A stretch of DNA of 64,000 bases from Thalassotalea_E sp964620605 (GCA_964620605.1 CAZUHQ010000001.1:1-64000); one strand, 5' to 3'; shown: positions 52,288-62,199, counted from the first letter of the stretch. A program made the numbers and translations. The notes: generated by a model from the letters alone, not told the origin.

Positions 52288-53856
52288 TTAGCTAAATAAA
52301 ATTGCAGCGCTAAGTATACAGGCGGCGACAATAATAGCCTGCACCAGTTTTTTGTGTTGTTGTTGTCTTTGCTGTTGCAGTTGTTGCAAAATCAAAAGTT
52401 GCTGTTGCTGGCTGTCTTTACTGGTTTTTAAATAGTCGTAAACTAAATCGGGAATTTCCGGTAATTTTTCATTCCAAAATGGGATGTTTTCTTTGATTTT
52501 GGCAAATACCGCTTTAACGCCCATTTGCTGTTTGACCCAATTTTCTAAGAAAGGCTTGGCGGTTTGCCACAGGTCGAGTTGTGGATAGAGCTGGCGCCCT
52601 AAACCTTCGATATAGAGCAAGGTTTTCTGTAATAATACCAGTTGAGGTTGAACTTCCATATTAAATCGCCGGGCGGTATTAAACAGGTTGACTAATACCT
52701 GGCCAAAGGAAATTTCCGCCAGTGGTTTGTTAAAAATAGGCTCACAAACCGTGCGAATAGCAAATTCAAACTCGTCGACACTGGTGCCTGCCGGAACCCA
52801 GCCAGAATCAACATGAAGTTGTGCCACTTTGCGATAATCGCGATTAAAAAATGCGACAAAGTTTTCTGCCAGATAGCGCTTATCTTCACGGTTTAAGGTG
52901 CCGACTATGCCGCAATCGATAGCGATCCAGGTGGGATCTGCCGGATTGCTGGCGTCGACGAAAACATTACCCGGATGCATATCGGCATGGAAAAAGCTGT
53001 CACGAAATACCTGAGTGAAAAATACCTCAACGCCGCGCTGAGCCAGGAGTTTCATATTAACGCCGAGGGCTTGCAATTGCTCGACTTCACCAACGCCGAT
53101 GCCGTAAATGCGCTCCATCACCAGCACGTTTTTCGAACTGTATTGACTAAAGATCTCCGGAACATAGAGAATATGATCATATTCTCGTCCCTGACTGAAA
53201 TTGCGCTGTAATTGAATGGCGTTCGCGGCTTCGCGGTTTAAATCCAGCTCGTCGAGGATAGTTTTTTTGTATTCTGCGACCACCTCTTTCGGTCGTAAGC
53301 GTTTGCCATCCGGTAGCCAGCGAGCCAGCATTTTGGCAAACAGCGACATCACCTTGATATCGTCATAGATGACTTTTTGAATGTTTGGTCGCAATACCTT
53401 AATAACGATTTGTTTTTCTTGTTCATCCGTTGCCAACGTTGCGGTATGAACTTGGGCGATTGAAGCCGAGGCTAATGGCTCAAGATCGAACGCCTGAAAA
53501 CATTGCTTAAAGGTTTGTTCGCCAATCGCATCAATAATGATCTGTCTCGCTTGTTCACCGTTAAAGGCTGGCACTCTGTCCTGCAACAACGCCAGTTCAT
53601 TGGCAAAATCGGGTGGCAGCAGATCGCGCCGGGTCGACAACATTTGGCCAAATTTAATAAATACCGGACCGAGGGATTCAATTGCCAAGCGAAATCGTAG
53701 CGCGAGTGGCTTATCTTGGTGTTTGTTGCGTAGCCAAAACAAGCTGAGGCGCGCGAATTTTACGTACCAGGGTAAGGTGTGTTTTGGCAGCAGTTCGTCC
53801 AAACCATAATTAAAAAAGGTCTTGATAATGCGGTATAAGCGCAAACTACTCGCCAC
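52288..53856 (-). CDS. ubiB: UbiB, kinase-like ubiquinone biosynthesis protein
   Basis: 522 residues of the atypical ADCK/ABC1 kinase family, which supports coenzyme Q synthesis by an ATPase role. KFGQMLSTRRDLLPPDF (the KxGQ motif), AxxAS-like ASASIAQVH in place of the usual P loop, HADMHPGN and AIDCGIVG are visible. The C-terminus ends with a membrane anchor (about 500-520). The N-terminus overlaps ubiJ by 11 bases; ubiE-ubiJ-ubiB is the usual operon. tatABC, often next, is not here. Confidence 0.96.
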   Translation of the reverse strand: MASSLRLYRIIKTFFNYGLDELLPKHTLPWYVKFARLSLFWLRNKHQDKPLALRFRLAIESLGPVFIKFGQMLSTRRDLLPPDFANELALLQDRVPAFNGEQARQIIIDAIGEQTFKQCFQAFDLEPLASASIAQVHTATLATDEQEKQIVIKVLRPNIQKVIYDDIKVMSLFAKMLARWLPDGKRLRPKEVVAEYKKTILDELDLNREAANAIQLQRNFSQGREYDHILYVPEIFSQYSSKNVLVMERIYGIGVGEVEQLQALGVNMKLLAQRGVEVFFTQVFRDSFFHADMHPGNVFVDASNPADPTWIAIDCGIVGTLNREDKRYLAENFVAFFNRDYRKVAQLHVDSGWVPAGTSVDEFEFAIRTVCEPIFNKPLAEISFGQVLVNLFNTARRFNMEVQPQLVLLQKTLLYIEGLGRQLYPQLDLWQTAKPFLENWVKQQMGVKAVFAKIKENIPFWNEKLPEIPDLVYDYLKTSKDSQQQQLLILQQLQQQRQQQHKKLVQAIIVAACILSAAILFS

Positions 53857-54508
53857 TTAAGTTTTCCTCATTAATTTTGGGTACTGAAGTCGACAGCATA
53901 TCGTCTAAATAAATCATACGTAATTCGAGCTGATTAATCCGTTGTGCTAACTCGGTGACTTGCGAAGAAAAATCATCAAGACTACCTGAAGTTACCGCTA
54001 GCTGTTGTTCGTGTACTAAATATTCGCTGGCGTCTGCTTGTATTTGCTGCGTAGCAAATTGGAATTTTTGCTTAAACCATAACGAAAATTGTTCGAGCTT
54101 ATAGGTGGGAATATCACCCAAGTGTTTGGCCAGTTCCGAGCGCCAGTCGATGCGAATGTTTTCAAATAGGGCAGCAAAACGTTGCGCGACTTTTAAATCG
54201 CCACGGATATCCAGTTTATCTTGTTTGATTAATTCGGTTAACTGCTGGCTCTGCTGTAATTCCTGTAGCGCTGAAAAGTTGGTGGTTAACTGGCAATCGC
54301 TGTGCTCGGCTATGCCAGTTACCAGTATTCGCTCGTTATCAACCGTTAACGATAACGGGAAATTGAGCTCAGTTAATTCTATGGTTAATGATTTTTCGGC
54401 TAATTCATGCAATGCATTGTTATTATTAATATTCAGCGTTAATGCTTTATTGATAACGATTTCAATAATCAGCATTAATAACTGTTGCGGCATGTGGAAT
54501 GTCGACAT
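53846..54508 (-). CDS. ubiJ: UbiJ, SCP2-domain ubiquinone factor
   Basis: 220 residues: an SCP2 lipid-binding domain (about 15-110, with the hydrophobic N-terminal helix) and a C-terminal helical/coiled region (about 170-212). UbiJ scaffolds the soluble complex that hydroxylates coenzyme Q intermediates together with UbiK. The sequence is weakly conserved; position between ubiE and ubiB decides the call. Starts 3 bases after the ubiE stop. Confidence 0.9.
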   Translation of the reverse strand: MSTFHMPQQLLMLIIEIVINKALTLNINNNNALHELAEKSLTIELTELNFPLSLTVDNERILVTGIAEHSDCQLTTNFSALQELQQSQQLTELIKQDKLDIRGDLKVAQRFAALFENIRIDWRSELAKHLGDIPTYKLEQFSLWFKQKFQFATQQIQADASEYLVHEQQLAVTSGSLDDFSSQVTELAQRINQLELRMIYLDDMLSTSVPKINEENLSGE

Positions 54509-54511
54509 GGC

Positions 54512-55303
54512 TTAAAATTTATATCCCTTGTGTAACGCAACCACACCATCGGTCAGGTTGGTATAGCTGGCTTGTTCAAAACCGGCGTTTTCCATCATCG
54601 TCTTTAAGGTTTCCTGATCCGGGTGCATGCGGATAGATTCGGCAAGGTATTGATAGCTGTCGCCGTCTTTTGCCACCAATTCGCCCATTTTCGGCAAAAT
54701 ATTGAACGAATAAAAATCGTAGAGTTTATTGATAACCTCGTGCTCAGGTTTAGAAAACTCCAATACCAGTAAGCGGCCGCCCGGTTTTAATACCCGGTAC
54801 ATAGAGCGCAATGCCATGTCTTTATCAGTAACATTACGCAGGCCAAACGCGATAGTGATAATATCAAAAGTATTATCTTCAAACGGTAAATACTGGGCAT
54901 TGGCCTGGACGTATTCGATATTTTGTACCAGCCCTTTATCGCGCAATTTATCTCGGCCAACATTAAGCATCGAACTGTTGATATCTGCTAAGATCACTTT
55001 GCCTTCACGGCCAACCAGTTTAGAAAATCTTGCGGTCAAATCGCCGGTACCGCCTGCCAGATCCAACACCTTATTGCCTGGACGGACACCGCTGGCATCG
55101 ATAGTGAAACGCTTCCATAAACGGTGAATACCGAATGACATCAAGTCATTCATTATGTCATATTGCTGGGCAACCGAATGGAATACTCCGGCAACTTTGG
55201 ATTCTTTTTCCTGCTTGTCGACCGTTTGATAGCCAAAATGTGTGGTGTTTTCAGTATCAGACGATGCGGCTTGATGTTCTGAAGTTTGTGGAGACGATGA
55301 CAT
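54512..55303 (-). CDS. ubiE: Ubiquinone/menaquinone C-methyltransferase UbiE
   Basis: 263 residues (E. coli 251). SAM-binding motif I VLDLAGGTGDLTARFSK, VQANAQYLPFEDNTFDIITIAFGLRNVTD in pieces, and motif III LKPGGRLLVLEFSKP. It methylates the demethoxy-benzoquinone and demethylmenaquinone rings. The first 25 residues are a polar extension. First gene of the ubiEJB operon. Confidence 0.97.
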   Translation of the reverse strand: MSSSPQTSEHQAASSDTENTTHFGYQTVDKQEKESKVAGVFHSVAQQYDIMNDLMSFGIHRLWKRFTIDASGVRPGNKVLDLAGGTGDLTARFSKLVGREGKVILADINSSMLNVGRDKLRDKGLVQNIEYVQANAQYLPFEDNTFDIITIAFGLRNVTDKDMALRSMYRVLKPGGRLLVLEFSKPEHEVINKLYDFYSFNILPKMGELVAKDGDSYQYLAESIRMHPDQETLKTMMENAGFEQASYTNLTDGVVALHKGYKF

Positions 55304-55449
55304 AAGGTATTCGCAATGTTTAAAAATTATCGCTAGTCTACCGTATTTCTCAGTAAGAATTAACTATCTAGATCATAGTAATGAACTTTTTATTGGCAGA
55401 TATTTCTAATCGCTAGTTGGTGATAATAAATAGCGGAGTATTAAGGAAA

Positions 55450-55665
55450 ATGTCATTTACTAAATTTATACAACTGCTACTGATATTAGTGATTATTTCC
55501 GCCTGTAGCGCGAAACAGTTATATAACGCCGGAAAAATTAATCGGGAACATCATTGCCGCGAGTATGTTGGCCCTGAACGTGAGCAATGCCTGAAAGAAC
55601 TCAATAATAAGAGTTATGAGGATTATCAACGGGAACGCCAGCAGGTGTTAAAAGACAAAAGCTAA
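55450..55665 (+). CDS. Small lipoprotein of unknown function
   Basis: 71 residues: lipoprotein signal MSFTKFIQLLLILVIISAC (Cys19), then a charged tail with two further cysteines (HHCRE and EQCLKE) spaced 13 apart and YEDYQRERQQVLKDK. The frame is open 11 codons upstream from a GTG, but ATG 55450 sits close behind TAAGGA and starts the signal. It is convergent with recG, with the two stops overlapping by 4 bases. Confidence 0.75.
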   Translation: MSFTKFIQLLLILVIISACSAKQLYNAGKINREHHCREYVGPEREQCLKELNNKSYEDYQRERQQVLKDKS

Positions 55666-57770
55666 GCATTGGAATAGTGTTCGCGACTGCCGAGCCAGCG
55701 GTCGATCAGTGCCAGTGCCTTGTCCGGATATTGCTGCCACAAAAGGTAGGCGTGTTGTTGAACCTCAGGGATCAAGTCGGCATCACGTACCAGATCTGCA
55801 ATTTTCAGCTCTGCCAGTCCGGTTTGTTTAGTACCCAGTAATTCTCCCGGGCCACGAATTTCCAGATCTTTTTGCGCAATAACAAAACCGTCGTTACTCT
55901 CTCTTAATACTGCCAACCGTTTAGTGGCGGTTTTTGACAGCGGACTTTTATACATTAGCACGCAATGAGAAGCTACTGACCCTCGGCCTACCCGGCCACG
56001 TAACTGGTGCAGTTGTGCCAAACCTAAGCGCTCGGGGTTTTCTATCACCATTAAGCTGGAATTCGGCACATCCACGCCAACTTCAATTACCGTGGTTGCC
56101 ACCAGCAAATGCAGATCACCGGCTTTAAATTCTTCCATGACCGCTTGTTTTTCCTGAGGCTTCATTCGGCCATGTACCAGGCCTATTTTTAATTCAGGTA
56201 AATGCGTCTGCAAATAAACCGCAGTATCTTCAGCCGCCTGGCATTGCAGTACTTCTGATTCTTCAATCAGGGTACAGACCCAGTAAGCCTGACGGTTTTC
56301 TTCTAGGCAGCAGTGGCGAATTCGCTCAATCACATCGTCGCGGCGAGTATCAGGTAACGCTACTGTGGTGATCGGTGTTCTACCGGGTGGGAGTTCGTCG
56401 ATAACAGAGGTGTCGAGATCGGCATATGCAGTCATTGCTAACGTTCTTGGGATCGGTGTTGCCGTCATGATCAGCTGATGTGGATAATTACCACTAAATG
56501 CGCCTTTTTCTCTCAACGCCAATCGTTGGTGAACGCCAAACCTGTGTTGTTCGTCAATAATGATCAATGCCAGCTTGTTAAAACTGACATCAATCTGAAA
56601 CAGTGCGTGGGTGCCAACCACCATTTGAATGTCACCATTCGCTATATGCTCAAGCGCCTGTTTACGTGCCTTGCCTTTGGTTTTACCGGCAAGCCAGCCA
56701 ACGCTAATTTCAAGAGGCGCAAACCAGTTTTGAAAATTGATCGCGTGTTGCTCTGCCAGTATTTCGGTCGGTGCCATTAAAGCCACTTGATAGCCTTGGC
56801 TAATCGCGGTAATGGCCGCCAGTGCGGCAACCAGAGTCTTGCCAGAACCGACATCTCCTTGAACTAACCGCATCATAGGCACGGTTTTATTGAGATCGGT
56901 GCGAATTTCCTTAACTACCCTTGCCTGGGCATTGGTAGGAGAAAATGGCAGGGTATTTAAAAATCTTTGCTCCAGACAGTTGTCTACGGTTAATGGCATT
57001 GCCTGATGGGCATCACTGGATTGCCGTAATTTCAGCATGCTGAGGTTATGTGCCAGTAATTCTTCTTTGATTAATCTGAGCTGCGCCGGGTGTTTGCCGG
57101 CTTCCAGTTGGACGACTGAAGTATCCGGCGTTGGCCGGTGAATAAAGGCTAATGCTGCGGTGAGTGAATAAGGCTCATTAAGAAAGTCAGCAGGCAGCAG
57201 TTCTTCTACCTGACCACGCATTAAACGAGCTAAAGCCTGTTCAGTTAAATTACGTAAGGTGATTTGTCTCAGGCCATCTGTCGTCGGATAAACTGGGGTT
57301 AAGGTTTCTTCCACTGCGGTGAGCGGTTGATCCTGATCCAGCGCTTTATATTCCGGATGAATAATTTCATAGCCACGACCACCACGCTGAATTTCACCGT
57401 AGCAACGTATGCTCATGCCAATGCTGAGGTTATTTTTTTGCGCCGCAGAAAAGTGGAAAAATCGTAAGTTGACTGTGCCAGTACCATCATTGACGGTAAC
57501 AACCAGCATGCGGCGGCGTCCCTGTACAATTTGATTTTGGGTAATTTCACCGATGATATTGGTATAAATGCCGGGTAAGCAATCTCTGATTGCGGTGACT
57601 CGGGTGCGATCTTCATAGCGCAATGGCAAGTGAAACAATAGATCTTGCACAGAAACTAGCGATATTTTTTCCAGTTTTTGTGCCATACTCGGGCCAACAC
57701 CCTTTAGTGTTGTGATGGCGATACGGTTAAGCTTACCTAGTCCCTGTTGATTGCCTGGCACGAAATTCAC
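55662..57770 (-). CDS. recG: ATP-dependent DNA helicase RecG
   Basis: 702 residues (E. coli 693). An OB-fold wedge domain (about 60-160, DRTRVTAIRDCLPG), Walker A QGDVGSGKTLVA, DEQH box IIDEQHRFGVHQR, TATPIPRT, and the C-terminal TRG motif region with QLRGRVGRG. RecG remodels stalled forks and reverses R-loops. 20 bases after trmH on the same strand, as in E. coli. Confidence 0.97.
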   Translation of the reverse strand: MNFVPGNQQGLGKLNRIAITTLKGVGPSMAQKLEKISLVSVQDLLFHLPLRYEDRTRVTAIRDCLPGIYTNIIGEITQNQIVQGRRRMLVVTVNDGTGTVNLRFFHFSAAQKNNLSIGMSIRCYGEIQRGGRGYEIIHPEYKALDQDQPLTAVEETLTPVYPTTDGLRQITLRNLTEQALARLMRGQVEELLPADFLNEPYSLTAALAFIHRPTPDTSVVQLEAGKHPAQLRLIKEELLAHNLSMLKLRQSSDAHQAMPLTVDNCLEQRFLNTLPFSPTNAQARVVKEIRTDLNKTVPMMRLVQGDVGSGKTLVAALAAITAISQGYQVALMAPTEILAEQHAINFQNWFAPLEISVGWLAGKTKGKARKQALEHIANGDIQMVVGTHALFQIDVSFNKLALIIIDEQHRFGVHQRLALREKGAFSGNYPHQLIMTATPIPRTLAMTAYADLDTSVIDELPPGRTPITTVALPDTRRDDVIERIRHCCLEENRQAYWVCTLIEESEVLQCQAAEDTAVYLQTHLPELKIGLVHGRMKPQEKQAVMEEFKAGDLHLLVATTVIEVGVDVPNSSLMVIENPERLGLAQLHQLRGRVGRGSVASHCVLMYKSPLSKTATKRLAVLRESNDGFVIAQKDLEIRGPGELLGTKQTGLAELKIADLVRDADLIPEVQQHAYLLWQQYPDKALALIDRWLGSREHYSNA

Positions 57771-57790
57771 CTACATATCTTTAGTGAGCA

Positions 57791-58498
57791 TTAATTGTCG
57801 AGCTCTTGCCAGGCTTCCTGGGTCATTTGCATTTGTTGCCACCATTCATCTGAGGCGATAATTTGTCCTTGCTCGTCAATTTCCGGATATGGCAGCCCCT
57901 TGCGCAGGCAGGCTTTGGCAAATATCGGGTGACCGCCTTCAAATAAAAAGCGTTGGCGACGCTGATAAGAAATACTTGGCGTGTCATACATACCAGCGGC
58001 TTTACGCTGGCGCTGCGCTTCGTAAAGTACTACCGCATTGGCACCTGAAACGTTTAATGATTGCACCATGCCGACCATGGGAATGACTATGTCTTGATCC
58101 GCTAGCTCCAGCGCCGCTTCGGTCGCGCCGAATTTTTCCTGGCCTAAGATTATCGCGGTCGGCTTGGTATAGTCGATTTCGCGAAAATCCACTGAAGTGT
58201 CTGAGAGATTAGTCACTAATATTTGCATATTTTGCTGTTTTAATACGGCAATTGCGTCTTTAGTGCAGGAATAATTATGAACGTCGACCCAGTTTTGGCT
58301 ACCGGCAGCACTGCCACCTGATACCCGCATTCGCTCATTTTTCCACACCGCATGAACGTCACTGATGCCGATGGCATCAGCGGTTCTGACGATTGCTGCC
58401 AGGTTATGGGTTTTATGTACGCCTTCCATACAGACGGTAAGATCCGGCTGGCGTTGATCTAGCATGGCATTAATGCGTAATAGCCGTTCAGGGGTCAT
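57791..58498 (-). CDS. trmH: tRNA (guanosine-18-2'-O)-methyltransferase TrmH
   Basis: SPOUT-class enzyme that methylates G18 of tRNAs. 235 residues (E. coli 229). The three SpoU motifs are HNLAAIVRTADAIGI, IILGQEKFGAT and IPMVGMVQSLNVSGANAVVLY. Part of the gmk-rpoZ-spoT-(ridA)-trmH-recG cluster. Confidence 0.96.
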   Translation of the reverse strand: MTPERLLRINAMLDQRQPDLTVCMEGVHKTHNLAAIVRTADAIGISDVHAVWKNERMRVSGGSAAGSQNWVDVHNYSCTKDAIAVLKQQNMQILVTNLSDTSVDFREIDYTKPTAIILGQEKFGATEAALELADQDIVIPMVGMVQSLNVSGANAVVLYEAQRQRKAAGMYDTPSISYQRRQRFLFEGGHPIFAKACLRKGLPYPEIDEQGQIIASDEWWQQMQMTQEAWQELDN

Positions 58499-58524
58499 CT
58501 AATATTCTCTACAGGTTTTCGGGC

Positions 58525-58914
58525 TTAAGCAACGTTTGGTAATTCCATTACACCGTCAATTTCAATGGCGACATCTTTTGGTAATCGAGCTACTTGCACT
58601 GCAGCGCGTGCCGGATATGGCTGCTCAAAGTATTGGCTCATGATCTCGTTAACGGTGGCAAACTGGCTTAAATCCATTAAGAAAATGTTGACTTTTACCA
58701 TGTCGTTGAGGTTACCACCGGCCGCTTCACAGACCGCCGACAGGTTCTTAAATACCTGGTGTGCCTGCTCGGCAAAATCATCTGAAATCACTTCCATGGT
58801 TGCCGGTACTAATGGGATTTGTCCGGAAAGGTAAACGGTGTTTTTAACTTTTACAGCCTGACTGTAAGTGCCGATGGCGCTTGGCGCATTGTCTGTATTA
58901 ATGATAGTTTTCAT
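58525..58914 (-). CDS. ridA: RidA enamine/imine deaminase
   Basis: 129 residues. RidA hydrolyses 2-aminoacrylate and other reactive enamines released by PLP enzymes such as IlvA, which is encoded in this window. Marks: NAPSAIGTYSQAVKV, YLSGQIPLVP, the substrate-binding Arg in ARAAVQVARLP and IEIDGVM. It is inserted between spoT and trmH, an arrangement different from E. coli; gaps of about 27 bases on both sides point to one operon. Confidence 0.96.
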   Translation of the reverse strand: MKTIINTDNAPSAIGTYSQAVKVKNTVYLSGQIPLVPATMEVISDDFAEQAHQVFKNLSAVCEAAGGNLNDMVKVNIFLMDLSQFATVNEIMSQYFEQPYPARAAVQVARLPKDVAIEIDGVMELPNVA

Positions 58915-58941
58915 GATTTTCCTACTCTAAAATTGGATGAG

Positions 58942-61050
58942 TTACTTGTTACGGACGACGCGTTGAACGTCAACCATCACCTTAATTTTACGAATAATAT
59001 CAGCTAAATGGATACGGTTGCGACAGGTTAATTCCATATCGATTGCGTATAAGCCAGAATCTTTTTCACCGGAATTTAAGGTATGGACATTGGAATCACA
59101 TTTCGCCACTACGTTAGTTAGCTTGGCGAGTGCCCCCTGGTGGTTAACAATTTCAATCCGTAGTTTGGCGATAAAATCGCGGTCAATATCACTGTCCCAT
59201 TTCACCGGAAATAATTGATTTTCCTGTGAGCCTTTAATGTTTCGACAGCCTTGTTGATGCACCATTAAACCTTTACCTGGGCTTAAATAAGCGAGGATGC
59301 TGTCACCAGGAATCGGACGGCAACATTTACCATAGTTGACCAGCATGCCTTCGGTGCCTTTGATTGGCATCTTGGTTTTGCTGGGAGCATGATTGAGCAC
59401 ACTGTCTTCAGTAAATTCGTCGGTCAGGCGGCGGGCAATCCCAATACTTAGCGCGTTACCCAGGCCAATATTGACTAATAATTCGTCAAAGCTCTTATTG
59501 CCGGTTTCTTTGACTACTTGATCGATTTTTTCCTGACTAATTTCGTCGAGCTTGGTTTTGCCCAGGGCATGACTTAGCAAACGTTTTCCGAGCGCATGAG
59601 ATTCGTTTTGCTCCTGTGAGCGTAAATAAGTGCGAATTTGCAAGCGTGCTTTGGCGGTTACGACAAAGTTTAACCAGGTAGCATTTGGCCTTGCAGCCGG
59701 TGAGGTAATGACTTCTATGGTTTGGCCCGAATCGATCGGCTGGCTTAATGGATAAGGTTTTCTGTCGACTTTTACCCCAACACAGGAGTTACCGACATCA
59801 GTATGAACTGCATAAGCAAAGTCGACTGCGGTCGCCCCCATAGGTAGTTCGATAATGCGGCCATCTGGTGTGAATACATAGATTTCTTCTGGGAACAGAT
59901 CAGATTTAACGTTTTCAATAAATTCAAACGAGCTACCGGCACTTTGTTGTAATTCCAGCAGGCTTTGCATCCAGCGACGTGCTTTCATTTGCGCTGTGGT
60001 GCCGCCGTCATCGCTGTTTTGTTTATATAGCCAATGAGCAGCGACCCCTTTATCCGCCATTTGATCCATGTCTGTAGTTCTGATCTGAATTTCGACTGGT
60101 ATACCATGTGGACCTATCAGTGAAGTATGTAATGACTGGTAGCCGTTAGTTTTTGGGATAGCTATATAGTCTTTAAAGCGGGTTTCTATTGGTTTGAACA
60201 GGTTGTGGACGGCGCCGAGCGTGCGATAACACTCATCAAGCTTGTTATTGACGATAATACGAAACGCATAGATATCCATGACTTCGTTAAACATTAATTC
60301 CTTGTTTAGCATTTTGCGGTAAATGGAAAACAGGTGCTTTTCGCGGCCGATCACTTGTGCCTCGATGCCGTGTTCTTCGAGGCGAACGGCAATTTCTTCT
60401 TGAATATTGTTAATGATTTCTTTGCGGTTACCTCGCGCCTGTTTGACCGCTGACTTCAATGCTCGGGCGCGCATTGGATGCAAGGCTTCAAAACCTAAGA
60501 CTTCCAGTTCGTTTTTAATATCGTGGATACCGAGTCGGTTGGCAATCGGTGCGTAAATTTCCAGGGTTTCGCGGGCGATGCGGCGGCGCTTATCCGGGCG
60601 CAGGGCATCCAGAGTACGCATATTATGGGTGCGGTCTGCGAGCTTAATCAAAATCACCCGAATATCCTGCACCATGGCTAATAACATTTTACGGAAGTTT
60701 TCCGCCTGCATTTCAGCCTTGTTATTGAATTTTAGTTTATCGAGCTTACTGACTCCTTCCACCAGTTCGGCAACTGTGTGGCCAAACAATTCTGCCAGTT
60801 CATCTTTGGTAACTTCAGTATCTTCAATGACATCATGCAGTAACGCCGCCATTAAGGTTTCGTGATCAAGGTGCATTTTCGCCAGGTTTAACGCGACCGC
60901 AACCGGATGGGTAATATATGGTTCTCCACTGGAGCGCATTTGCCCTTCATGGGCATCGCGGGCAACTATGTAGGCCTGTTTTAAAAGATCAACCTGTACT
61001 TTTGATAAATAACTGGAAACATGGGCTTTTAATGGCTCAAAAAGGTACAC
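58942..61050 (-). CDS. spoT: Bifunctional (p)ppGpp synthase/hydrolase SpoT
   Basis: 702 residues, exactly the E. coli length. The HD hydrolase half is intact (YITHPVAVALNL, LLHDVIEDT), as is the synthase region (EKHLFSIYRKM, YAFRIIVN, DYIAIPKTNGYQSLHT). Then follow TGS (EIYVFTPDGRIIELPMGATAVDFAYAVHT in pieces), a helical/zinc-finger part (CCRPIPGD) and a C-terminal ACT domain (LRIEIVNHQGALAKLTNVV). Intact HD and the gmk-rpoZ setting identify SpoT instead of RelA. A strong terminator lies ahead of it. Confidence 0.97.
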   Translation of the reverse strand: MYLFEPLKAHVSSYLSKVQVDLLKQAYIVARDAHEGQMRSSGEPYITHPVAVALNLAKMHLDHETLMAALLHDVIEDTEVTKDELAELFGHTVAELVEGVSKLDKLKFNNKAEMQAENFRKMLLAMVQDIRVILIKLADRTHNMRTLDALRPDKRRRIARETLEIYAPIANRLGIHDIKNELEVLGFEALHPMRARALKSAVKQARGNRKEIINNIQEEIAVRLEEHGIEAQVIGREKHLFSIYRKMLNKELMFNEVMDIYAFRIIVNNKLDECYRTLGAVHNLFKPIETRFKDYIAIPKTNGYQSLHTSLIGPHGIPVEIQIRTTDMDQMADKGVAAHWLYKQNSDDGGTTAQMKARRWMQSLLELQQSAGSSFEFIENVKSDLFPEEIYVFTPDGRIIELPMGATAVDFAYAVHTDVGNSCVGVKVDRKPYPLSQPIDSGQTIEVITSPAARPNATWLNFVVTAKARLQIRTYLRSQEQNESHALGKRLLSHALGKTKLDEISQEKIDQVVKETGNKSFDELLVNIGLGNALSIGIARRLTDEFTEDSVLNHAPSKTKMPIKGTEGMLVNYGKCCRPIPGDSILAYLSPGKGLMVHQQGCRNIKGSQENQLFPVKWDSDIDRDFIAKLRIEIVNHQGALAKLTNVVAKCDSNVHTLNSGEKDSGLYAIDMELTCRNRIHLADIIRKIKVMVDVQRVVRNK

Positions 61051-61158
61051 GTAAAAATTCCCTGAGTGAAGATGAAAATTAGTCGGCTCTAACCATAAGA
61101 ATACGTTGAATTGCCATGAAAGCCAAACAGTTCGCTAACATGGCAGCGCTAGTTAGAA

Positions 61159-61194
61159 AAAACGCGTAACTATGAGTTCATAATTACGCGTTTT
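61159..61194 (-). terminator. Strong intrinsic terminator between rpoZ and spoT
   Basis: AAAACGCGTAA and TTACGCGTTTT form a perfect 11-bp stem, with TATGA/TCATA pairing inside, followed by six Ts on the minus strand. It lies 22 bases past the rpoZ stop. Confidence 0.92.
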
Positions 61195-61216
61195 GGAAAT
61201 GAATATTGCTATCCTG

Positions 61217-61498
61217 TTATTGCTGGTTGTTGCCACCAACAATTGCCGCTACTGCAGCCAATTCAGCAGATTCTTGTTGAATTTGCTCATGACGATCTGT
61301 GTCGTCCATTACTTCAGTTGTGATTAACCCTTTTTCTATTTCGCGCAATGCCAAAACAGTCGGTTTATCATTTTCCAGTTCAACCAAAGGATCCTTACCA
61401 CCCGTTGCAATTTGACGAGCACGACGAGATGCAATTAATACCAAGTCAAAACGATTACCGATTTTATCTACGGCATCTTCAACAGTTACGCGAGCCAT
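61217..61498 (-). CDS. rpoZ: RNA polymerase omega subunit
   Basis: 93 residues (E. coli 91). ARVTVEDAVDKIGNRFDLVLIASRRARQIATGG is nearly identical to the family core. Omega helps assemble RNA polymerase and forms one of the ppGpp-binding sites, in keeping with the spoT neighbour. 54 bases after gmk. Confidence 0.98.
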   Translation of the reverse strand: MARVTVEDAVDKIGNRFDLVLIASRRARQIATGGKDPLVELENDKPTVLALREIEKGLITTEVMDDTDRHEQIQQESAELAAVAAIVGGNNQQ

Positions 61499-61552
61499 TT
61501 GGTCACTCCAAGGTTTAAAATTTATAAAATAGTTGCGTAGTTTACTATGTGC

Positions 61553-62182
61553 TTAATCGTTAGCCAATAGTTCTTTGAATAAAAGTTGGTGATTTTCCAC
61601 TTGCTGGCTGCGTTTTAAGCGCTGATTGTTCACTATGGTAGTGAGATCAGTCAGTGCCTGATCAAAATCATCGTTAACGATAATATAGTCAAATTCCTGA
61701 TAATGTGAACACTCAGCCTGCGCTTGTGCCATGCGCTCTTTTATCACTTGCTCGCTGTCCTGACCTCGGCTTCGCAAGCGATTTTCCAGCTCTTGTTTTG
61801 ATGGCGGGCTGATAAAAATAGTGGTGACATCCGGCTTTTTCATTCGCACTTGTTGCGCGCCCTGCCAGTCAATATCCAAAAATACATCTATGCCTTGTGC
61901 TAACTGGGCATCAATTGCGCTTTCAGATGTGCCGTAATAGTTGCCGAATACTTCGGCGTACTCATAAAATTCTTTTTTCGCGATCTGCTGTTTAAACTCG
62001 TCAACCGAAACAAAATGATAATGCTGACCGTTAATTTCGCCCGGACGCGGATCTCGTGTAGTGTGAGAGACAGAAACTTGCATTAAGCGAGCGCTTGGTT
62101 GCTTTAACAGCGCAGATATTAGGCTGGATTTTCCTGCACCGCTAGGCGCAGAAAGGATAAATAAATTGCCTGGAGCCGCCAC
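61553..62182 (-). CDS. gmk: Guanylate kinase
   Basis: Phosphorylates GMP to GDP. 209 residues (E. coli 207). P loop ILSAPSGAGKSSLI, GMP-binding SHTTRDPRPGEINGQHYHFV in pieces, DIDWQGAQQVR and IFISPPS. First gene of the gmk-rpoZ unit. Confidence 0.98.
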   Translation of the reverse strand: MAAPGNLFILSAPSGAGKSSLISALLKQPSARLMQVSVSHTTRDPRPGEINGQHYHFVSVDEFKQQIAKKEFYEYAEVFGNYYGTSESAIDAQLAQGIDVFLDIDWQGAQQVRMKKPDVTTIFISPPSKQELENRLRSRGQDSEQVIKERMAQAQAECSHYQEFDYIIVNDDFDQALTDLTTIVNNQRLKRSQQVENHQLLFKELLAND

Positions 62183-62199
62183 GACTTACCTCAGAGGTT

